From Artocarpus heterophyllus (Eukaryota > Streptophyta > Magnoliopsida > Rosales > Moraceae), in NCBI GenBank assembly GCA_025403435.1, contig CM046344.1:22797652-22861651 (forward strand): 64,000 bases of DNA. Direction: 5' to 3'. A program made the translations under genes and the position numbers. The stretch's first letter is position 1, and each line of letters starts with the position of its first letter. A model generated the notes under the pieces. That model saw nothing but the letters and a program-made list of their open reading frames with translations. It was not told the DNA's origin and ran no database searches. Positions 34,447 to 47,520 of the stretch are shown here, one piece after another.

Positions 34447-34793
34447 GTGTACTTTCAACAGTCACTCTTATTTTTACCTAGAGATGGTTATTGTTGTTTT
34501 TGCTATGTGATATTGATCAGATGGTTATAAAGAGTTCGATATTTAATAAAAAAAAATTATCATAATTAACGAGCAATGAACTTAGCAAATTATTAAATAA
34601 ACTTATAAATTAATGAGCATTGAACTTAAAAAACTCATTAAATATAATTTTTAGATAGGCAGCTTAATGTTTACCTACTGATATGGCTCTTTTAAGCATT
34701 TTTAATTACAAAATAGAATCTAACTAAAGATTCATTCTCTCATTTTTTAATCTCATTCATAATTCTATTTCCATTTTAGACTATGTTTATTCT

Positions 34794-35000
34794 TATAACG
34801 TCCCCTTACGGATGTTACAATAATCATTACTTTTACTGTTGAAGTTATTATTTAAAGTTAAACAATTCAAATAAAACACTTATGCTCAAGTAGATATCCC
34901 AGGAAAACATGTATATTTATTTTTTAAAAAAACTACTTACTAGATTTGCGTCCCTCACCTTAATTAGTTCGACAGAACACTTATAGTGTTTGGCTAACCG
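34794..35000 (-). repeat. Gypsy-type LTR terminus fragment
   Basis: Starts TATAACGTCCCCTTACGGATG, close to the LTR termini at 49017 and 49178 (TGTAAYRCCCCCTTACGG). Similarity fades by about 35000, where TTCGACAGAAC may be a relic of the shared motif. Orientation inferred from the terminus. Confidence 0.5.
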
Positions 35001-35380
35001 ATATCCTGCAGAAACAGTTAGTTTACAAACATTAATATCGTAAGCACGCCATCATAAGAGGAGCATGGTAGCTAATCCCAAACCGAACATAAAAATTGCA
35101 ATTGCAATTTGCAGAGGGTTTCTTTTAGTTAATCGCCAAATTTGTGTTCTTAGAAAATAAAATGAAATGAAATTAAAAAAAATTATAATTTATCTTTAGT
35201 GGTAAAGCAACCTATTGTAGCAATGAGATTGAAAAGAAACCAACCCTTGGAGCAAGAAAGTGAAAAGGGTTTAGAATAGGAGAGGGAAGCAAATGAAAAA
35301 AAGAAGAAGAAGAAGAAGAAATATTTGGACTTTTGAGTAATTTTTTATTATTTGTATACATGGTCTCTTCTCCACGTGGC
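35001..35380. other. Non-coding interval left of the solo LTR
   Basis: AT-rich with a (AAG)n run at about 35300-35320. No gene seen. Confidence 0.5.
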
Positions 35381-35385
35381 ATTGT

Positions 35386-37409
35386 TGTTGGAAACAAAAT
35401 GCGCAGCGGAATTTTAAAAATTTTCGTCAGAGTATTTTACAAAACACAAGTTTGACATGTTATATGTATAAATTAAACAGATCTTACTAACCTCAGTGTG
35501 CCGAAGAACCTCCGCGACCTGTGTAGAGAAGTAACGTTCCAAAAGAGCCTCAACCAACTGGTCTTATTTGCTATTCTCTATCCACAACCGGAGTGAGTGT
35601 GGGCTCACACGTACAGCTCTTCCACCGGTGACTCTCCTTCCAACCAACAGAGAGAACCCAAAGCTAGTGTTCGTGATTTGTGAACAAAAGCTCTCAGGGA
35701 GTTTTCAAATGCTCACTCGAAGAGTATCACTCTTAATCTCTCAAATTGATCTGAGTAAATCATTAGACTCACTCCCTTTTATACCTATTGGTCCTAGGGT
35801 CAGTCCATATCAGATTAGGTCTCAAAAAATCGAAACAGAATCAAGTTTGGATCAATATCTGATAAGATCCGCATGAAAACGTGTAATCTTAACTGTCGTC
35901 GGTCGACAGGCCGAACTTTTCGATAGGCAGGCCGAACAGGCCAGTTCGACAGGCCGAACACGTCATCCGGCAGGCCGAACTGCCGAGAAAAAATCTCCAC
36001 GAATCTTTTATTTTCCACCCGAGATTCTAAAGGATAAAGTCTCAGTTTTGATTCAAATAGCCTAATAGAAAAGATATCTGATCAAAACAAACTTTATCAA
36101 GATAATCTCTAAGAAAATAAATCAATTCACAATAATTCTACAAGTTTATCTTGTTCTAATTGTCCAAAATTAAAACAACCGATAAATAGACAAGAATTAC
36201 CCGAACGTAATAATTCAACAAGTTCATCTTGAACTAATTTTCTTACATAATTAATTCAACCGATAAACAGACATGAATTATTTGATTCTTATAAATTTTA
36301 AACCAATCTGATAAATCCGACATAAGTCACCAATTATTGGAAAAGCACGCCGTGTCGTTACAGGATTTTGTGAGCTAGCAAAGGGGACCAAAATGGACCT
36401 ATAAAGTTCAAGCTCATGATAATTATGAAACCCAATATCCCAGATATACATTTCACAATTATCAACTCCAACGCTACTCCACTAAAAGCTTGGAGCTGCA
36501 CTCTCGAACTTTATAGAATTACGAAGCTCGTGTAGCTAAGTCTCCATGACATATCATAGTGTATCGCATCCCCATATGATCATCCATAATCGGCTTAAGG
36601 ACAAGTTCTGTCTTACCTTCCCGATTATTTTTATCTTACGTTCCATTGTCTCACCATTAGAAAACTTACCATCCAAAGATAGTATACCATTCGGTTACAC
36701 CTATGTATCCAAATGGTTGAGCGCTCCAGTTTTCTAATTACAGGACAACGCATATAAGAGGATATCATTACTCCTAAAGAGGAGCTATGGATTCCATATC
36801 TATGAATAACAAGTCTACGCTATCAAGAGTCATGCCTCCAACGTACCGGCATGCATGCCACTATAGAGATGTGGGAGTCACCCATTGGTACATCAAAAGA
36901 CACAAGTCGAGACAATGGGCCCATTATTCATCTTAGGATTAAGATACAATACAAATGATTGTCTAAAGTGAATCGATTTGCCAAGACAGAATTATTAATC
37001 TAAATCAATTCACTTTATGTCCCGATTCAACACATCGTCACCTTTGACAGCGTGCCAATGTTTCTATTCATGAAGTCCAACTCCGATGGTCAAGACAAAC
37101 CATCTCCCAAAAGGGATATAGACAACATAACAATCTTTACATGAATAAAGCGCCCAACTTTATTCCCTCGATTGCAGATCATATGTTTTAGACCATCACC
37201 TTAAGAATCGTGTCTACCGCATAATCATCCCATCATATGCCCAATTCTTAAGGTTTAGACTGACAGTCTCAGACTACTGTTTGCTTATCATACATTCAAC
37301 AAATATGAACGTAAAGAGGACAATATTTGGTATGAATAAATTCTTTATTGATAAAAATGTCTCCAAAAACGTATTACATTTTTACTCCTTAGAGCATACA
37401 TGTCTAACA
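35386..37409 (-). repeat. Solo Ty1/copia LTR with target duplication
   Basis: Complete 2024-bp LTR on the minus strand (TG...CA), flanked by perfect 5-bp repeats ATTGT at 35381-35385 and 37410-37414. No internal region is present, so the element was removed by LTR-LTR recombination. A minus-strand TATA is at about 35776-35786. Confidence 0.92.
35900..35985 (-). promoter_or_regulatory. GGCCTGCCGA motif cluster, solo LTR
   Basis: Four sites read on the + strand as CGACAGGCCGAA, AGGCAGGCCGAA, TCGACAGGCCGAA and CCGGCAGGCCGAA. Same relative LTR position as in other copies. Confidence 0.65.
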
Positions 37410-37414
37410 ATTGT

Positions 37415-38002
37415 CTTATGGTTTTGTGATATGAATCATGAATTGAAGTCATGCATTATAGATGTGCTCTTCATTTTAACTCCCTTCCTCCACAATGTTG
37501 TTTTCATGTATTCATTTTCCATTTCAAAAAAAAAAGAAAAGAAAAGAAGAATCTATTTAATTGATGTTTAAGATTGTAAGATTGCTTAACTTGCTATAAC
37601 AAGTAATACAAATAGCCACATCATCAAATACGATTAAAGCATACACATAATTTATAATTTTGTCGGTAACCGTTGATGGTTACAAAAAACATCCATTGAA
37701 AGCTCTTCCACATATATATATATGTGTGTGTGTGTGTGTGCGTATGAAAGAGCTTTCAATAGTTATTTTGTCAAAAAAAAAAAATCTGAATTGGAAACTA
37801 TTGAACATACAATTTGTAAATTACATGAAGCAACTCTCTGTTTCTTTCATTCTATCTATCTTTCTTTCTTTTAAGAAAGAAAAAAAAGACTCTCAAGAGA
37901 TTTTAGTGATTTTTTCTAAAGCGCTTGCAGCCATTTTTATAGTCTATATATTTTCTAGTCCCTTATACATTGCAGAGTTTCTTTATCTAATACATATGTG
38001 TA
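37415..38002. other. Non-coding interval with TA/TG microsatellite
   Basis: Contains (TA)n(TG)n at about 37711-37742 and an A/G run at 37527-37550. Nothing coding is recognised. Confidence 0.6.
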
Positions 38003-38416
38003 AGGGCGTTCATAAATCAAATTACACAGATTGTGAGTCAATCTATAATCCATTCTGTATGAATTGAATTGAGAAAATCTCAATCCAAAACCAATTCGTA
38101 AAACACCTATAATCCAATCTAATCCAATCCAAAAATAACAGATTTTGGGGATTGGATTTTATGAATTCATCGATTGAGCTTTTAAGAATAAAAATTTTCC
38201 TATAGGTGTATATGTTTATATATATTAAAAAAATATACATATAATGTATAAATATATATATATATATTTCGAATTCACGGGTTATATGGATTGAAAAATA
38301 CTCAATCTGTATATATTGAATTAGGAAGATCCTAATCTATATTTTTCATAATCTAATCCAATCCGACAGATTAGATTGAACATATTAAATAGATTAATGG
38401 ATTCTATGAACACCTC
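38003..38416. mobile_element. hAT-like MITE
   Basis: 414 bp with imperfect terminal inverted repeats: left AGGGCGTTCATAAATC; right, as reverse complement, GAGGTGTTCATAGAATC. It is flanked by 8-bp near-duplicates TATGTGTA (37995-38002) and TATGTATA (38417-38424). The interior has repeated AATCTAATCCAATCC in both halves and no coding capacity. The terminal pattern and 8-bp duplication fit hAT-type non-autonomous elements. Confidence 0.65.
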
Positions 38417-38424
38417 TATGTATA

Positions 38425-39353
38425 CGATTATTTAATTGGAGAAGGAGAAAAATGTTAGGTTTAGTATGGGTAATTAAATTAAATATCAGTTTTTAAAATA
38501 ATTTAGATTAGTATCACTTTTACCAGTCAAAGGTTCTAAAATGTTTTTAAATTTTTAAATTTATCCTTGTCTCCACAAAACGAGATCTTAATGAGTAATC
38601 TGCCAAGATTTGTGACAATGGTGATGATTGCCTCGTTAGAGAAGCTTTAGCATCGAGAAACACCATCGACTAGTGAAGGAAAAATTGGCTCGAAAGGGAG
38701 ATGATAGGGACACATAGCAACAGAGATGGGCTAGCACCGATGAGGTTATTGGCTATGGATCTTGAGCGTCGCAGACGAAAAGGAAACTTCTAGCGGCGGT
38801 GGGACTGTAGGATTAGAGAGCCCAGACAGATTTGGCCTTCAAGTGTGACAATCTTGGAGTTTTAATCTCCTTTAGGAAGATTTGTGCGCTTGTCTCCAAG
38901 AAGGATGACTACGAGTGGCCCCTTGGGTCCTGGATCAACGGTGGGCGATGTTGGGCGTCGACGGCGATGACAATCCGACACCTCAATCTTTTTCAGGCGA
39001 ATCAGCAATGGGAGATGATGATGGGGGAAGAAAGAGGGGAAAGGGAAGAGAAAGAAATCGATGGGAGAGACGGAGGAGATAAAGAAGAGAAAAAAAGAGG
39101 AGAAAAAACCCGAGGTTAAATTGTGGATATTTTTGTTCATAGAATATTTAATTTGAACATCTGAGTGGATAGTTGACATTTATTTGCTTTTTTTTAAAAG
39201 GATAGTTGACATTTATTAAAATCTAAAATTATAAGATTAATTATAAAAATTCTCCCTAAATTATAGCTTTTGTAACACTTTATCTACGAACTTTAAAATA
39301 CAATATCTATTTCTCTTGACATTATTACACGAAGACCTTTCCACATAGCTTTA
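38425..39353. other. Non-coding interval with a GC-richer, purine-rich block
   Basis: 38560-39115 is less AT-rich than its surroundings and ends in a GA-rich run. The 95-codon + frame and 105-codon minus frame there overlap each other and look compositional. It might be a decayed exon or leader, but nothing is recognised. Confidence 0.4.
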
Positions 39354-39445
39354 AAAGCAATATAGAAAGCTACTGACAGTGGTCAAAAAACCGATGTCCA
39401 AAGCAATATAGAAAGCTACTGATAGTGGTCAAAAAACCGACGTCT
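39354..39445. repeat. 46-bp tandem duplication
   Basis: AAAGCAATATAGAAAGCTAC... occurs twice head to tail with two or three differences. Confidence 0.85.
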
Positions 39446-42400
39446 ATGTGAGGGACATCGTAAATTCCCACCCTTCCATGTCTTTTTTAAAGCGAATGTA
39501 AATGACATTGCTTTTAAAGCAACTCGATAAGGTTATAACGTCAATCAAAGCTCGACTAACGCTAAAAGTATTAAATAAAATAAAAAAATCGATTGGCAAA
39601 AAATAAAAGTAAGACTTTTCCGAAGAAAACGACAAAATCATTTAGGAGTTACAAATATCAATCTTTTTTTTTTTCCCATATATTAGTGTGTCGATGTCAA
39701 TCTGCTGCAGATTGCAAATTTAACCGACTCTAACATATAAATCTCAAATATCAAGTATCTAAACTGAAGTCTCAAATTTCATAAATACAAAGCTTCTTTT
39801 ACCAAAATAAAAAAAAAATGCCCATTTTTTTCATCTCTTCCATTTCCTTCCCCAGAAAAACAAACAATCTAAATTATAAAAATAAAATTCAGATCTGAGA
39901 ATAAGCCTTCTTTCTTTTTGTTCTTAATGAGGTAATGATAATAGTGCGAATTAACATATCAAGGAACCGTAATCAATCACAAAATAAAATGAAAAGAAAG
40001 AAAAAACAAAAAGAAAAAAAAACTGTAGACTCAAAAAACAAATCCAAATAATCGAAAAATGACCATTTGACTTCTTAAAGTATTAATCGAAAGTAGACGA
40101 AGCTAACTTAAAGAATTACAAATCCAAATAAACCTGTACTAAAAAAACAAAAAAAAAAACAGCTGAAAAAATAACTCTAGAAAAATGACCAGCCTTAAAT
40201 ATGGGTTCACCCCTCGCCAGATTGTGCCTTTGAGAACGGGCTTCTCCTGGCTAGATTTTAGAACCAAAAAAGGGCATCATGAGTCCAGATCTTAGATTGC
40301 AACACTGCAGCTTGCAATGTCACGATCAAAGACTCCCCAACGAAGAATTGAATATTCATTTCCCAGCCTTCGTCAATCTTCTCCTTAGGCAGCCCAAAAA
40401 CATAAATTAATAAATTGAGTATGGAATGAGAGAAGAGTGACGAATGTGGTTTTTTTTTTTTTTTTTTGTGGGTTTGTTTCAATGTATTAAAAACAATTCC
40501 AGAGAAGATAGAAAACGAAAAAAGAAAAAAAGAAAGAAACCGTGAGTTTGATTTAATGCCCACTAAATGCCTTTAATTGTTGTCTTTTAAAAGTAACTGA
40601 GAAAAAGAACAAAAAGATGGACCAGGAGAGAGCAGGTGAATTCAAATTAAAAGAGGGAAAAAGCTTTTTTCTTGATGGAGGTAGAAAGCTCTAAAAAAAA
40701 TTTGAATTTCGAAAGAAAAGACTCCTGGGTAGGTTTTTCACTCATTGATGTTGGAGGTCATCACTTTAACATATTCCACCATTAGTTGCTCAAGCACAAT
40801 GACCGACGTGAAAAGGGTATGGGAAGGGTTTTTTGTAATAGTGATGAATTATTAATAAAAATGATATTTCTTTTAAAATTTTAACAGACGGTTAACAAAT
40901 AATCATAAAATTAGAAGTATTTTAGTAATTTTAGTTATAAAAACAATCATAAAAATTCAAACTATAATAAAATAATCGTTGTTGATGACTAAAACAAAAA
41001 AATCAATTAAAAGCATTATACCATTAGAATCATTATTTTTTGATATACTAAAATTTTCTTTAAAAATTTATTAACAATTTGTTACACCTAAAAAGTATTT
41101 TTAAATTTTAAAAATATATATTAGTGTAATGAAAAATAATATAACATAAATATGTTAAATATAACAAAATATATAATACAAAATTTTTAAAGAGAAAAAC
41201 TCTGGCAGCACTAATAATTTTTTTTTTCATATTTTTGAAGCTTTTATTGGTATTTGTATATTTTAAAATTTTAAAATATTTTTGGAGTGTGAAAAAGAGT
41301 TAATAAAATTTTAAAGAAAATTTTTTTATATCGCAAAAAAAAAGACATCTAGATAGTAGTATGTTTTTAATTGATTTTTTTAATCATCAATAAAGATTAT
41401 TTTTTGTTATAGTTTTAATTTTTTGTTGTTTTTGTAATTAGTATTATCAAAATACCTTTAATTTTAAAATTATTTATCAATTTGTCATTAAAATTTTAAT
41501 AAAAAGATCATTTTTGTTAACAATTTATATTATAAGAAGAACGAATATTACGTTTTAAAATTCAAGGTTAAAATGTTATAAAAGTTATAGTTTAAAGAGA
41601 ATAAACGTTACATTTTAAAATTAAAAGGTTAAAATATATATGTTATTTACTATCAGTAATTTAAAAATTCTAATATTTCTTACCCTTTCTCTCCAGATGC
41701 GAGAGACGCTTGGCAGTAGTCATCCGCATGTTCGAACGTTTCATTAAAAAAAAAAAAAAAAGTACTCATCAACGTGAGTCATCACTTCGAGTATAATTAG
41801 TAAAATAATAATTATTTGGTGCTCTTGAGCATATCTAGGCAAAATCTTTAGTGACAAAATGGCTGTCTAGTCTGATGGATAAGAACTTAGAAAAGTACAA
41901 CTGATTAAAAAGCTGAGGATCACGTTGCAAGGGGAAAAAAAAAAAGCTGACGCTTCTAGGCACCTGCGGCCATTGTGTAATGTTCTTTGCTAAATTAATC
42001 TCGTTTTGACAACCCGGGGTCAATTAAAACCACCTCCACCAAGTATGGCAAATTCAAAAGCAGTGGTGTGCCAACAAAATAGGACCACCTTCTCTCTCAT
42101 TTCTTTCTCTCTCCCCCTTTTTGCTTTGGAAAACACTACCGTGCGAATATGAACCTAAATCTAGAAAATTTTTGTTTTTATTTTTCCCTTTCTGCGGATT
42201 AGTTTTCATTTTTATTAGAAACTGAAATAGACGCTATAATTTTTTTTATACAAAAAAAGAAGAATATCACTTATTTTTATTTTTAAGTAGGATTAAACAT
42301 GATTTGAATTTTTGATTTATGATTAGAGTGAACGGACTTACAACCAACTAAACTGTCCTCAATAACACTAATTGAGATCTCAAATTATGCATCATTTCTT

Positions 42401-44192
42401 TGACCAAATAATAGAACACACACGTACACAAAAGGGTAAAAAAAAAAAAGAAACGTAGAGTTAAGCGTTTGACGTCTTCAAAGTTCAAACTTAGATTCTA
42501 ACTAATTTCCATGTGCAAAGTTAAGCTTACTGCGCTTTAGGTCATTAATCGGATGGGGACACTAGGGCCCACCTTTGCTCGATGTGCCGTCTAAAGAAAT
42601 AGGCACGGGTCAACTGTAGGACACAGGTCAACCACACAACGTCCACATACATGAATAATGAAAAAGAGTATTCTTAACTGTATTCTTTCAAAAATACGAT
42701 TACCTCCCCGTCTTTATGGGGTTACGTTTCACGTGCACCCTCTTTATATAGACCCAAAATAATAATAATTGTAATAATGATAAGAATAACAATAATAACA
42801 AATAACAAAAACAAAAACAAAAACTTCACGCATCACTTGGCCGTTTGGGGCGTTTCTGTAACTAGCTATACCCAAATTCAAAAGGGTCCGTTTATATTCA
42901 ACACCATTTGGTAGATGGATATGAATTCGAAACTTTTTTTATTTGAGTTTTATGTTTTGAATTATATGATTTGAATTATAATTTAAATTGATATCTTGAT
43001 AAACAGTTGAACTAGTGTGAATAGAGTAAAATTTAAATTTATGTTAGAATAGATAGTGAATTTTTTTTAATTTATAATAAATATAACAAAACTTAATATT
43101 TATGATATTAAAAAAATACAATATGTATTTTGATTTATTCATCTTTTCATTATGAACGTAATGAACGAGAATCGTCTCAATCGGATATCAAATAATAAAA
43201 TTATGATATTTTTTTCTCAATTGGATTCAAATCTTGTAAATTTAAAGGGGTCAAAACCTGAATTTTGCACTCAAAACTTAATTATAATTTAAAGTGAGAT
43301 TCCAATATTGATGTCACTAAACGTGAGTCCAATCCAAAATTCTGAATCCAAAAAGTCGAGTTAATCCACGAAAGAAATGGATTAGCCCAAACAATCGTTT
43401 GCTTGAAGCGAAAATTCCAATAGCAAGAGGATTTAAAATATACTTTTGAGACGATTCTTTTTTCATTTTATTCATAGTGAAGAGAGGAATAAATCTGAAT
43501 CCATATTGCATAATTAAAAACATCATGAACAATAAGTTTTGTTAGATTTGTTAGTAAATCAAACACTTTTTCCATTATCAATCCAAATACAAATTTCAAT
43601 TCTACTTCTTTTTCAGTTTAATACTTTAATTGTACATTCAAACATTTATTTGAATAACAATTCAAATAATGTAATTTAGAACACATAACTCAAATAAAAA
43701 ATATTCTAAATCAATACAATTAGAATCCATATAAAGTTTAGCACCACTAAGCGATGGTGTGGTTGTAGACAACTGCATGCATAAACTAAGGATAATTCCA
43801 AAGCTAACTCCATTAGAAGTTAACTTCATTATAAGTTGTAGTTGAAATCCTTTGTGTTGATACTAGTAATATACATCTCAAAAAAAAAAAAAAAAGACAT
43901 TAATTATCTTTTTTAACTTGGAGTGTGGAGGGATTCAAACTCGAAACTTTGAGGTAAGATGAGAAATTATTATTAAGTTATATATATAACTTCAAAATAT
44001 AAGATGAGAACTTATTATTAAGTTATATTTGTAACTTCAAAATATAATGAGGTGGTATATTTTGATATTTAAATAACCAATCTCAGAATGAATCTACATC
44101 CCAAAACATAATGAGGTTATATTTTGAAATTTTATTTTTTAATGAAAAATAATAATGGATGGTACTCAAGGGTATTTGAAGGACAATTTATC
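39446..44192. other. Long AT-rich non-coding interval
   Basis: No recognisable gene on either strand. It holds many A/T homopolymers (for example 39665-39674, 40443-40467, 41743-41760, 43880-43895). A minus-strand open frame at 40258-40563 ends in a non-repetitive stretch, but I do not recognise the peptide. Scattered B-box-like GTTCGAAC and GATTCAAAC sites occur at about 41732 and 43931 without full SINE structure. Confidence 0.5.
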
Positions 44193-44200
44193 AATTTCAT

Positions 44201-45254
44201 TACGGGAGTTCACGGACGGTTTAGGCGGTTTTTTTTTTTCCAAATCAATGACCAAACCAAAAATAAATTTTAATTTTGGATAGTTTGACATTTTTAATAA
44301 AACCACGCTAAACCAAATCACTCATAAGTGGTTTGGGTGGTTTGTGATTAAGGTTATTTTTTTAATATTTAAAAAAATTATAAAATGTCTAAAAGTTTAT
44401 CTTTCAATGTTTTAATACACCAAAAACCATACTAAAAAGTCACAATAACACAAATCAAAGTTTATTACCTTAAAATGTAAAAAATACAATTAAATAACAT
44501 AAGACAATACAATTAAATTTTAAACTTAAATTAAATCTTTCCACTGGTGTCTATAAGACAATACAAATCAAAGTTCATTACCAACCAAATTAAAATGTAA
44601 AAAATACAATTAAATAACATAAGACAATACAATTAAATTTTAAACTTGAATTAAATCTTTCCACTAGTGTCTATAAGCCTCTTCTCCTACTAATATCCTT
44701 AATTGACACCATAATGAGTGGGGCTAGAGGCAAATAGAGACAATGTGACAGTGACGATGTGGTGTTTAGGTCGGTGGCGGTGCAAAAAGATGTTGGTCGC
44801 TAGATGGGGGGAGGCTAGGGTTCTATTCTATAAGTTAGACTTTGTTTATATGTTGGCTCTTTAATTTAATTTTATTTTTCTAGATGTTAATGGTCAGTGA
44901 TTAGGAGAAGTGTAATTACAGGGTGTGGAAAGGTGCATCTTATGTAGGTAAAACTTCTTATAATGACTAATAAAAAAATAAAAAATAATAAAAATTCTTG
45001 GACAAAAATATTGCAAAAATAAAAGTATATAATATGGTGGTTCGGTAAGTGGTTTGGTAGCCAGTTTGGGTGAACGATTTAGGTGGATGGTTTAGGTGGT
45101 TTGGGGGGTTCAAACTACTAACCAAACCACCTAAAATATTTGTGTAGAAAACCACCTGAACTGTCCAAAATTAAAATAAAAACCACCAATTTTGTTCAGT
45201 TTGGTTTGGATTGGACGGTTTGGGCAGATTAAGTGGTTTTTTTGAACGCCCCTA
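44201..45254. mobile_element. hAT-like non-autonomous element, about 1.05 kb
   Basis: Ends TACGGGAGTTC and, as reverse complement, TAGGGGCGTTC, flanked by 8-bp near-duplicates AATTTCAT and ATTTTGAT (6 of 8 match). The subterminal regions are rich in inverted GGTTTGGGTGGTTT-type repeats. The interior has a tandem duplication (44450-44677) and no transposase. Confidence 0.6.
44450..44677. repeat. Tandem duplication of about 110 bp
   Basis: CAAATCAAAGTTTATTACC through CTATAAG is repeated at 44564-44677. The second copy has a small insertion (AACCAAA) and two or three substitutions. Confidence 0.85.
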
Positions 45255-45262
45255 ATTTTGAT

Positions 45263-46270
45263 ACCAATTTGGTAAGACACACGCAACTCTTATGTCTCTC
45301 AAAGCTAACGCCATTATTTGCTCACTAAGTTGGCCATTTTCATCATCCCAATCTCCTCAAGTAGATCCTCACACAAAATAGAGACAAATACAAAAGCTTA
45401 GAAAAGCCAACAATAAAATTTCTGATTTCGCAAGCTGATAAAGAAGCCTAATCAGAAGTTTCTGAAGCTGGGCTTTCCCAAGACGAAGATTTGAATTGTG
45501 AATATCAAGTGTTGAAATATAGGTTGCATAGAAGATCTGAGGTGTATTGCCTAAATCACCACCACATTGGCAGCCCCATAGAGATGAAGGTGGACGGTTG
45601 CCCCTCGAACTGTTTTTCCTTATAATTTTGTATATAAATTTTTATAAAAATTGTATTTCACCCCTCTTAAAATTACATTCCGGTCCTTTTGAAATTGTAT
45701 GCCCCCCCTAAAAAAAAAATTCCCTCCTTATCTCATTACTTTAGTTACATCTCTGCTCCCTTAACTAATTTTTCTAGTTCCGTCCTTGGTCGGCGTTCGA
45801 TCACAATATTGTGAATGGTAAAAAAAAAACTCCTTTTCATTATATATTTACTAATTTTTCCCATTAGATTTACAACAATGCTCCCTTTGTTAGTCTTTTC
45901 ATTTTTGTGCTCATCATTTTAAATTGTCTAGATTTGCATGAACCAAGTAAAAATGGGTAAAGCAATTGCTTACAACTGCAACTTCTCAATTTACCAGAGC
46001 TGTCCAGGCCCCAAAAATTTGCCATGTATTAAAATTATTATCTAATGAGTGTTTTTTTTTCTCATGATTCACTGATACACGAGTATAATAAATTATCGAT
46101 AGTTATAACCCTGCAAAATTTTAATATTGATTAATTATGTGAATTGTTTAATTAATACACCAAGTTTAATTAATTGTCATTAGTTTTCATTTTAATTTGA
46201 TCCGTATTATTTTAAATTTTAAACCAATTAAAAATTCTCGTCATATAATTTAAAATATTAATTTTCTTAA
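45263..46270. other. Non-coding interval
   Basis: AT-rich with C-rich patches around 45660-45720. No gene or repeat structure recognised. Confidence 0.5.
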
Positions 46271-46735
46271 TAGCTTTTGCTTAATTACACGTATTTAATT
46301 AGTACGCCACCCTATTTACCAAGTTGCTTCCCACTGAAAGCCTCACTCAGCTGCCAATCACGTGAACACTCTGAACTCCCCAGGGAGGCTAACTTCCCAA
46401 CTCCTAATCCGAACAAAAGCCAGACCTCACATGACTCTTTCCCCTCTATTAAAACACTCAAAACACATGAGAAAAAAACCACAATTATCTCACTCTCACT
46501 CTCCCTCTCCCTCTTCCTTTGGCACTCGCCTCTCTCTGTCTCTGTCTCTCTCTCTCTAATACTGAAATTTTCCAGTCCCTTAAACAACCAAAAGAATTCA
46601 GAAAACAAGTCCTTTTTGGTGCCAGATCATCACAAAGCAAGGATTCAAGGGCTCTGCAATCCGAAACATATTCTCCATGAAATTATGAAGATAAGGACCT
46701 AAACCTAATATAGAATGTTCTCTTTTCTTTTAATC
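46271..46735 (+). promoter_or_regulatory. Possible promoter and CT-rich 5' leader of a host gene
   Basis: Leaves the AT-rich background: balanced composition at 46310-46440, a TATTAAAA-like site at about 46447, a long CT repeat at 46491-46558, then sequence with an ATG (46677) and a very short open frame. CT microsatellites are common in plant 5' leaders. No downstream coding exon is found before the CACTA element at 47209. The 141-codon + frame and the 98-codon minus frame here overlap and reflect composition. Confidence 0.25.
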
Positions 46736-47208
46736 CGACGTCATTGCTACAATTTCACTCTTGATTCTCATGAAATAATCTGAGTTTGTAAACTATTTGA
46801 TCATGCAATTTTGCTTTGAAGTTATTTTTACATATTTGGTGTGTAAGTGTTTGGCATGTGAAATTTGTTATGGAATTTATCTTAGGAGCATAATGTGACG
46901 GGTTTAGGAACGTTTAATCCATGAATGCATGCTCATAATTTGTGTAAAATCATGATCCAGACTCGGATTTGTAAGCTAGGTTTTAGCATTTTCAAGTTTT
47001 GAATAAAAAAAGGCCTAGGTTTGTGATTTTGTGTTCAAAATTTAAGGAAAATGCTATTAAACTGCTTAATGATGAATTTCTGCACTTTTTGCATGTCCTC
47101 TGTGTTCTGGCATTATTGAAATAGGTTAGAAACGAGTTAAACTCGATTTAGGCTCATGAGAAGAAAACTAGAATTAATTGTTTCTAGCAGGCTAGTGATT
47201 TTGTTATT
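46736..47208. other. Non-coding, intron-like interval
   Basis: T-rich and without coding signal. It could be a leader intron of the putative gene at 46271 or plain intergenic DNA. Confidence 0.35.
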
Positions 47209-47225
47209 GCTACTGTAGACTAGAA

Positions 47226-47520
47226 ATTTCACAACGGTTTACAACTATCATGAAAAACTTTCACGACAGTCAAAAAACCATCGTGAAAACCTCAGTCATG
47301 GTACAAAATTGAGTTTTTACAACGGTTTTTTACCATCGTGGAACCTCATAATAGGTGCCAATTTGAGGCGTGAGGGGGGACTTCTTTCACAACAGTATTT
47401 CAAAAAACCGTCGTAAAAGATTGAATTTTCGATGACAGTTTTTAGGAAAACCGTCGTGGAATGTTAGTCCACATACAACTTTTTCACAATGGTGTTTTGC
47501 TAAAACTGTCGTGAAAAATT
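47226..47520. repeat. CACTA subterminal repeats
   Basis: Repeated short units of the form TTCAC(A/G)ACGGTTTT and their inverse AAAACCGTCGTGAAA, about eight occurrences with one or two changes each. These are probable transposase binding sites. Confidence 0.75.

Larger units (their letters stand above)
33264..34793. other. Non-coding interval
   Basis: AT-rich with short scattered open frames and no recognisable gene. It includes a candidate SINE (34270-34376) and simple repeats. Confidence 0.5.

Noticed and set aside
34378..34458. Minus-strand frame with poly(Tyr-Ile)
   Set aside because: Translation of the TA microsatellite.
38832..39179. Overlapping + and minus frames
   Set aside because: Arise from a GA-rich run; no domain recognised on either strand.
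41690..41760. SINE-like GTTCGAAC followed by a poly(A) run
   Set aside because: No A box at the right distance and no target duplication found.
46277..46702. 141-codon + frame in the CT-rich leader-like region
   Set aside because: Crosses the CT microsatellite as a Ser/Leu run, with no domain. More likely untranslated leader.
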